Origin: Clostridia bacterium
Lineage (GTDB): Bacteria; Bacillota; Clostridia; Oscillospirales; CAG-272
Length of the DNA: 15,922 bases
Reading direction: 5' to 3'
NCBI GenBank assembly: GCA_017624795.1
Contig: JAGAMJ010000073.1
Span: forward strand, 1 to 15,922
A program made the translations under genes and the position numbers. Of this stretch, positions 1-3,756 are shown piece after piece. Position 1 is the first letter of the stretch. The number at the start of each line of letters is the position of its first letter. The notes beneath the pieces are model-generated. The model ran no database searches and had not been told where the DNA came from. It saw only the letters and a program-made list of their open reading frames with translations.

Positions 1-232
1 GTGTCCTACCGCATCCGAGAATGCTGCCTTCTCTCGCCACAAAATCGAATCGGGAAGATAATCGCCGTTCTCAAAGGCGTGGCGTAAGAGATATTTTTCC
101 TTTTCCGTACTTGTTCAGCTTCAATTCGGGGTCAATACTCATAATGTATCTGACAAAATCCAAATCACCGAACGGAACTTTTGCTTCAAGAGAGTTTACC
201 GAAATACAACGGTCGGCACGAAGCATATCCAT
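1..232 (-). pseudogene. asnB: asparagine synthase (glutamine-hydrolysing), frameshifted C-terminal fragment
   Basis: Read on the minus strand, the sequence from about 229 downward encodes DMLRADRCISVNSLEAKVPF and then GDLDFVRYIMSIDPELKLNKYGKGK. This is the highly recognisable synthetase-domain region of AsnB, the enzyme that makes asparagine from aspartate, glutamine and ATP. At the run of five T (plus strand 94-98) one extra base shifts the frame. After skipping it, the protein continues as YLLRHAFENGDYLPDSILWR and EKAAFSDAVGH to the window edge, again typical AsnB. In the uncorrected frame a stop follows within about ten codons. The N-terminal glutaminase domain and the first half of the synthetase domain are absent: family similarity ends near 229-232, where an inverted-repeat element starts, and it is not resumed beyond 531. 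The ATG at 232 has no ribosome binding site. The remainder lies outside the window to the left. The family assignment is firm. Whether the frameshift is biological or an assembly error in a short homopolymer is open, but the missing 5' part argues for a dead gene. Confidence 0.85.
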
Positions 233-252
233 CGCGTTTCAGAAGCAAAAAA

Positions 253-531
253 TTAGGCAAGAGGGACAGATCCGAACCCGGTTTTATAAGGCAAATATTT
301 GTATATACTTCGATAAATTTCCTCGCAATATCCGCATATTGCTTCGAAAATTTGTCTTGCCTATCCTAAATATTTGCTCTTCTAAAACTCAAAGACCCTC
401 AAGCCTTAATTTTAAGATGATTTTGGTGCATGCCGAGTGCCGCCAAGTGCGGACTTTGCAAGCGAGGCAAGTGCCGAAAGCTCTGAAAATTCAGGCTTCA
501 GGGCGAGTTCGGATTTGTCCCTCTTGCCTAA
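253..531. repeat. 279-bp segment bounded by 25-bp inverted repeats (MITE-like candidate)
   Basis: The left arm at 253-277 (TTAGGCAAGAGGGACAGATC, then CGAAC) is the reverse complement of the right arm at 507-531 with one mismatch in 25. The interior has further inverted symmetry: a 7-bp stem GCAATAT/ATATTGC around 334-351, and GCAAATATTT near 291 facing AAATATTTGC near 367. Only short open frames run through it, on both strands, with no ribosome binding site and no recognisable protein. No clear target-site duplication is visible at the outer edges. The left end lies about 20 bases from the point where asnB similarity stops. A non-autonomous mobile element or a dispersed structured repeat is the likely identity, but no transposase is present and copies elsewhere cannot be seen. 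Confidence 0.5.
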
Positions 532-549
532 CGAAACGGTGACGTTTCG
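532..549. repeat. short perfect hairpin next to the inverted-repeat segment
   Basis: CGAAACG-GTGA-CGTTTCG forms a 7-bp stem with a 4-base loop directly after the right arm of the larger inverted repeat. A run of seven T follows a few bases later (about 556-562), so it could act as a weak plus-strand terminator, although the distance to the T-run is longer than usual. From here to the terminator at 691 no gene is visible; the overlapping short open frames lack ribosome binding sites. Confidence 0.35.
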
Positions 550-690
550 GTTCGTATTTTTTTCTATCAGTTTTCTATCACTTTTCCAAAGGTTTTTCTT
601 AAAATGCCACGCTTTATGCGCAAATGGAGTTGTTTTATGCAAAAAGCTGTGACGAGGAGGGACGAGGGAAAATCGAAAGCAAATGTTAAT

Positions 691-722
691 AATCCCTCGG
701 GGAATGCATTCCCCGAGGGATT
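691..722 (-). terminator. 32-bp perfect palindrome, terminator of the collagen-like gene
   Basis: AATCCCTCGGGGAATG at 691-706 is exactly reverse-complemented at 707-722, giving a 16-bp stem with no enforced loop. It starts six bases past the stop codon of the minus-strand collagen-like gene. The following minus-strand bases (ATTAACATTT) are only modestly T-rich, so termination is inferred mainly from the stem and its location. Confidence 0.7.
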
Positions 723-727
723 TTGGT

Positions 728-1648
728 TTAGCCGAGCTGTGTGATCACGAGATGCGCGGAAACAGGGCGCGTTCCACCGGCAAGCGGGGTAATGGTGAGT
801 GCGGCGGCGTTCCCTGCGGGATTGCGAACCGTGAGAACCGAATTGACCGTGGTGGTTGTCACAAGCGACAGACCTGTGATCTGCGACGTGCCCGTGGCGC
901 GCCCGACAACCGTTTCGGGCAGGTCCTCGCCATTGAGGGTCAAAATCAGCTGCCCCGCCTCGGTCGCACCGACCTGAAACAGGATCTGATAGGTGCCGAT
1001 AGGGCCAAGGTTGAAGGAATCGGGACCCAGCCGACCGATATTCGTGTTGGCGATCGCGCCGTTTTTCGGAAAGCTGACATCGGTGCCGGGCGCCACCGTT
1101 GCCGCATTGTCGGGCGGCATCAGGGCGTAAAAATCGGCATAGCTCAGCACGCCACCGGGAATTCCCTGCGGACCTTGGGGTCCTGCGGGACCCGTTACGC
1201 CGATAGGACCTTGGGGTCCTGCGGGACCTGTTTCGCCGATGGGACCTTGTGGGCCTGCGGGGCCTGTTTCGCCGATGGGACCTTGGGGGCCAATCGGTCC
1301 TCGTGGACCGATCGCACCCGTTGCGCCGACAGGGCCTTGCGGACCTACGGGACCTCTTTCACCAATGGGGCCCTGCGGACCTGCGGGGCCTGTTTCACCG
1401 ATGGGCCCGGGCGCGCCCGTAAAGCCCCTTTCCCCGGCAGGGCCTCGCGGTCCCACGGGACCGATCTCGCCTCTTTGCCCTTGCGGTCCTCGGGGACCCA
1501 TCGGCCCTCTTGGACCGGGCGGGCAAACCGCACACGGCTTATTTTGATCTTTATCGTCATCGCATCCCCTGCGGCTGCGGCAGCCTTTCGGATCGCGTCC
1601 AAAACAAGGATTATCGGCACTTCTCATAAATGGATCATACTGACTCAT
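728..1648 (-). CDS. collagen-like surface protein with BclA-type C-terminal domain
   Basis: This 306-residue protein has three parts. Residues 1-44 are polar and contain five cysteines (15, 23, 29, 39, 42). Residues 45-164 are 40 uninterrupted Gly-X-Y triplets, mostly GPx, with GPIGETGPAGPQ repeated as a 12-residue unit. Residues 167-306 form a C-terminal domain beginning LSYADFYALMPPDNAATVAP, characteristic of the BclA-like trimerising domain found in exosporium and other collagen-like proteins of Bacilli and Clostridia. Such proteins form trimeric filaments on spore or cell surfaces; that role is inferred from the family. The start at 1648 is chosen because AAAGGAGG lies seven bases upstream; a longer frame to 1714 would have no such site. 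No signal peptide is seen, as is common for exosporium collagens, which would fit assembly from the mother cell. The gene is divergent from the regulator at 1871. The palindrome at 691-722 ends the transcript. Exact function and spore association are not shown by the sequence. Confidence 0.88.
   Translation of the reverse strand: MSQYDPFMRSADNPCFGRDPKGCRSRRGCDDDKDQNKPCAVCPPGPRGPMGPRGPQGQRGEIGPVGPRGPAGERGFTGAPGPIGETGPAGPQGPIGERGPVGPQGPVGATGAIGPRGPIGPQGPIGETGPAGPQGPIGETGPAGPQGPIGVTGPAGPQGPQGIPGGVLSYADFYALMPPDNAATVAPGTDVSFPKNGAIANTNIGRLGPDSFNLGPIGTYQILFQVGATEAGQLILTLNGEDLPETVVGRATGTSQITGLSLVTTTTVNSVLTVRNPAGNAAALTITPLAGGTRPVSAHLVITQLG
1170..1277. repeat. three tandem 36-bp units inside the collagen-like gene
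   Basis: Three consecutive near-identical 36-bp units (starting at about 1170, 1206 and 1242) encode GPIGVTGPAGPQ or GPIGETGPAGPQ. A partly matching unit lies further upstream in the gene. Such DNA-level repeats can change copy number by slippage or recombination and so alter the length of the collagen stalk. Confidence 0.75.
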
Positions 1649-1688
1649 CTTCATTCCTCCTTTACAATTTTTGGTGAAGCTCCATTCC

Positions 1689-1718
1689 ATTATATGCGTA
1701 TTTTCGACAAGCATATAC
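1689..1718 (-). promoter_or_regulatory. candidate promoter of the collagen-like gene
   Basis: On the minus strand CATATAAT (1689-1696) lies about 40 bases upstream of the start codon, and GTATATG is found at 1712-1718. TATAAT is a good general -10 box, but no TTGACA-like -35 is found at the right distance. The arrangement ATAT, 16 bases, CATATAAT resembles the mother-cell sigma-E consensus, with a spacer about one base too long. This fits an exosporium-like product but is only suggestive. Confidence 0.4.
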
Positions 1719-1774
1719 GACAGTCGGCAAGAAGAGGTTCTTTGGGTTTTGTCTTATCCGCTTACGCGCGGCGC

Positions 1775-1803
1775 TTGACAAAATTTCCGCGGTATTGTAT
1801 AAT
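1775..1803 (+). promoter_or_regulatory. strong vegetative promoter of the dual-HTH regulator
   Basis: TTGACA at 1775-1780 and TATAAT at 1798-1803 are separated by 17 bases, a full match to the housekeeping sigma consensus. Transcription should start near 1810, inside the first of two palindromes, so the promoter is well placed for repression at that site. Confidence 0.85.
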
Positions 1804-1845
1804 ACATTTCGTAATTGCGAAATGTATATCTTTCGCTATTGCGAA
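1803..1845. promoter_or_regulatory. two tandem palindromic sites, candidate operators
   Basis: TACATTTCG at 1803-1811 pairs with CGAAATGTA at 1818-1826. A second palindrome has arms TTCGC (1832-1836) and GCGAA (1841-1845). The two cores, TTTCGTAATTGCGAA (1807-1821) and TTTCGCTATTGCGAA (1831-1845), match at 13 of 15 positions and are spaced 24 bases apart. They overlap the -10 box and the 5' untranslated region of the regulator gene, the classical location for autorepression. The protein that binds them is not known; the downstream gene product, which has two DNA-binding domains, is the obvious candidate. RNA hairpins regulating translation are an alternative. Confidence 0.6.
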
Positions 1846-1870
1846 GCATAAAAATGGCTATGGAGGAAAA

Positions 1871-3106
1871 ATGGAATATATTAGCATTGATGAGATCGCA
1901 AAAAAATGGGGAATCTCGTCGCGCAGTGTTCAGCTGTTATGCGCGGGCGGCAGGATCGAGGGCGCCACACGCCTTGGGCGTGCCTGGATGATCCCCAAAA
2001 ACGCAAAAAAGCCCGTGGACGGCAGAACGAAGGCAGGCAGAGCCTCGCTCGACCGCGACATGCCCCTGCCCCGCAAAACGCCCTTTCTCTATATGAGCGA
2101 TCTTTACCACACGCCCGGCACCGCCGACGAGGTGGGGGCGGGGCTTGCCTATCACCACGAGGCGCAGGTGCTGTTTGAGGCGGAGGTGGCTTACTCTCGC
2201 GGTGAGATCGACCGCGTTTATGAGAGCGCAAACTATCTGCTTTCCAAGCACTCGGGCTTTTATGCCGTGCTTTCCGCGGGCATGCTGCTTGCCATGTGCG
2301 CCATCTGGAAGGGCGACATCGATATGTGGCGGCGCGCCAAGATCCATATTGCCGAAGCCCCCGCCAAAAGCGACTTTGACCGCGACACCATGCAGGTTGC
2401 CATCAGCGCGGTGGATATTATGCTCTACAACGTGCAAAGCTTCCCCAAATGGTTCCAGATCGGCTGCTTTGAGCCGCTGCACAAGGATTCCTACCCCGCC
2501 GCCAAGGTCTATTATGCCAAATTTTTATATGCCATCGCGTATGCCGTTGCTACGGGCACGCTGAAGCTGCAAGGCGCGGAAGGTCTTTACGTGATGTCCT
2601 CGGTTCCCTATACCATCGAGCCGATGATCTGCTGGGCGAACGAAAAGAATACCGTGATGTCCGAGATCTATCTGCGCCTCACGTGCGCCGCCGTTTACCA
2701 TAACTGCGGAAAGGAGGAGGACGCCGTCCGCCACATCGACCGCGCGCTTACCCTTGCCCTGCCGGATCGGCTTTACGGCGTGCTTGCCGAATACTGCCGC
2801 GCTCTGGGCTCCCTTATGGAGCAGCGACTCTCTTTGCTTGATCCCACGGCGTGGAGCGAGGTCAAAAAGCTCTATAAGACATATAACGAGGGGTGGTCGG
2901 CGCTGGTCGGCGAGGTGCGCGGCAAAAGGATCATCTCCGCGCTGACCACAAAGCAGCGCGAGGTGGCAAAGCTTGCCGCCTTTGGCATGAGCAACAAGGA
3001 GATCGCCAACAAGCTCGGCATGTCCCTCTCGGGCGTGAAGCAGGCGCTGCTTTCCATCACCGACAAAACGGGCGTGGGGCGCGATCAGTTTGCCGCTTAT
3101 CTGTAA
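1871..3106 (+). CDS. transcriptional regulator with N-terminal MerR/excisionase-like HTH and C-terminal LuxR-type HTH
   Basis: A 411-residue cytoplasmic protein. Residues 3-50 (SIDEIAKKWGISSRSVQLLC, then GRAWMIPKNAKKP) form a winged HTH of the excisionase/MerR-like type. Residues about 60-340 are helical and without a sharp motif, compatible with a TPR-like or other helical sensor region. Residues 357-411 (LTTKQREVAKLAAFGMSNKE, then IANKLGMSLSGVKQAL) are a clear LuxR/GerE HTH. There is no response-regulator receiver domain. The start at 1871 is supported by TGGAGG a few bases upstream and by the promoter and palindromes before it; the same frame stays open back to 683, but that part is antisense to the collagen gene. 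The protein probably regulates its neighbours and possibly itself through the tandem palindromes at 1803-1845. It is divergent from the collagen-like gene and points toward the cysteine-rich and GLUG genes. The family is certain at domain level; targets and signal are unknown. Confidence 0.85.
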   Translation: MEYISIDEIAKKWGISSRSVQLLCAGGRIEGATRLGRAWMIPKNAKKPVDGRTKAGRASLDRDMPLPRKTPFLYMSDLYHTPGTADEVGAGLAYHHEAQVLFEAEVAYSRGEIDRVYESANYLLSKHSGFYAVLSAGMLLAMCAIWKGDIDMWRRAKIHIAEAPAKSDFDRDTMQVAISAVDIMLYNVQSFPKWFQIGCFEPLHKDSYPAAKVYYAKFLYAIAYAVATGTLKLQGAEGLYVMSSVPYTIEPMICWANEKNTVMSEIYLRLTCAAVYHNCGKEEDAVRHIDRALTLALPDRLYGVLAEYCRALGSLMEQRLSLLDPTAWSEVKKLYKTYNEGWSALVGEVRGKRIISALTTKQREVAKLAAFGMSNKEIANKLGMSLSGVKQALLSITDKTGVGRDQFAAYL

Positions 3107-3153
3107 GGTATGTGGACACACCGCTCCCACTTGCCCAAACGATCCCTCAGTCA

Positions 3154-3174
3154 GCTCCCTTTGCACAAGGGAGC
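3154..3174. repeat. GCTCCCTT/AAGGGAGC hairpin, dispersed-repeat type
   Basis: GCTCCCTT (3154-3161), a 5-base loop, then AAGGGAGC (3167-3174), preceded by ATCCCTCAGTCA. This combination resembles short structured repeats that I recall scattered through intergenic regions of gut Clostridia; other copies cannot be seen here. The nearest T-run is about 16 bases past the stem, so it is a poor terminator as it stands. Confidence 0.45.
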
Positions 3175-3218
3175 CGAAAACGAAAGCACCTTTTTCTCTT
3201 TATACAACCGAGCAAGGC

Positions 3219-3282
3219 AAAAAGCATAACCCTTTTACACCAAAAACGGCTATGCTTTTCTTAAAAAAACATAGCCAAAAAA
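3219..3282. promoter_or_regulatory. overlapping alternative hairpins in the regulator-to-small-gene gap
   Basis: AAAAGCATA (3220-3228) can pair with TATGCTTTT (3251-3259), while GGCTATG (3248-3254) can pair with CATAGCC (3270-3276). The two stems share bases 3251-3254 and so exclude each other. On the minus strand the second stem is followed by GTTTTTGG and would look like a terminator, but no minus-strand gene ends here. Mutually exclusive stems upstream of the hairpin at 3312 raise the possibility of an attenuation leader; this is inference. Confidence 0.35.
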
Positions 3283-3311
3283 GTATGATTTGGGTAGTAA
3301 CGACCCCCGAG

Positions 3312-3358
3312 AAAATCTGCTATACTTGTATCATCAGGTATGGCAGATTTTTCTTTTT
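3312..3358 (+). terminator. 14-bp stem followed by T-tract: terminator or attenuator before the cysteine-rich gene
   Basis: Bases 3312-3325 pair with 3338-3351 (one G-U pair), leaving a 12-base loop, and are followed by TTTTTCTTTTT. This has the form of an intrinsic plus-strand terminator. It lies about 200 bases past the regulator and only 13 bases before the ribosome binding site of the next gene. It may end the regulator transcript, or act as an attenuator for 3384-6468. The left arm also contains TGCTATACT (3318-3326), an extended -10 promoter element without a good -35, so a promoter could overlap the stem. Confidence 0.6.
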
Positions 3359-3383
3359 GCCAAATACAACGAAGGAGATATGT

Positions 3384-3734
3384 ATGTTTCGCAAGATCAT
3401 AGCCAGCCCTTCCCCACCCGCGGAAAGCAGGCCGCGCGAGGGCGATCTTTACCGCACGGTAACGACCTTTGGAAAAACCTTTGAGCTGCGGTACGGATAT
3501 TACGACGATATAGATCGCAGCGGCGAGCCCGACGTGATCTACCCCGACTTTCGGGCGACGCCCGTATATACAAAGGAAGGCGAGCCCTTCATCACCATGA
3601 TGCAGGATGCCTGCGAGCATTTTAAGGGCAAGGGCGGGCGCACCGACGATACGATCTGCGCGGAATGCACCCATTGCAAGCGCGGCGAGGAGTGGCTGGG
3701 CATCTGCACCTGCCCCCGAAACCGCAAACTATAA
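3384..3734 (+). CDS. small conserved-looking cysteine-rich protein of unknown function
   Basis: A 116-residue protein preceded by AAGGAG six to seven bases upstream of ATG 3384. The frame is open further upstream, but no better start exists. It has no signal peptide or membrane segment. The first 70 residues are mixed and charged (ELRYGYYDDIDRSGE, VIYPDFRATPVYTKEGEPF). The C-terminal part holds six cysteines at 77, 92, 95, 98, 108 and 110, of which CAECTHC is a CxxCxxC and CTC a CxC. This suggests zinc or iron-sulfur binding, but the family is not one I can name. It ends 22 bases before the GLUG-repeat gene, so the two are almost certainly co-transcribed. Being cytoplasmic and co-transcribed with a secreted protein, it may have a regulatory or maturation role; that is speculation. 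Confidence 0.75.
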   Translation: MFRKIIASPSPPAESRPREGDLYRTVTTFGKTFELRYGYYDDIDRSGEPDVIYPDFRATPVYTKEGEPFITMMQDACEHFKGKGGRTDDTICAECTHCKRGEEWLGICTCPRNRKL

Positions 3735-3756
3735 AATTATTGTGAGGAGAAAAACC

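Noticed and set aside
21..542. 173-residue plus-strand frame at the left edge
   Set aside because: It runs across the asnB remnant (coding on the other strand) and the inverted-repeat segment, without a ribosome binding site or similarity.
412..652. Overlapping 71- and 76-residue frames on opposite strands
   Set aside because: No ribosome binding site, one needs a TTG start, and both overlap an inverted-repeat arm; they look like non-coding repeat sequence.
1239..1547. Proline/glycine-rich plus-strand frame that looks collagen-like
   Set aside because: GGN and CCN codons read as Gly/Pro on both strands. Only the minus strand has a ribosome binding site, terminator and a BclA-type C-terminal domain.
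683..1870. Upstream extension of the regulator frame
   Set aside because: The first 396 codons are antisense to the collagen-like gene. The promoter, palindromes and ribosome binding site place the start at 1871.
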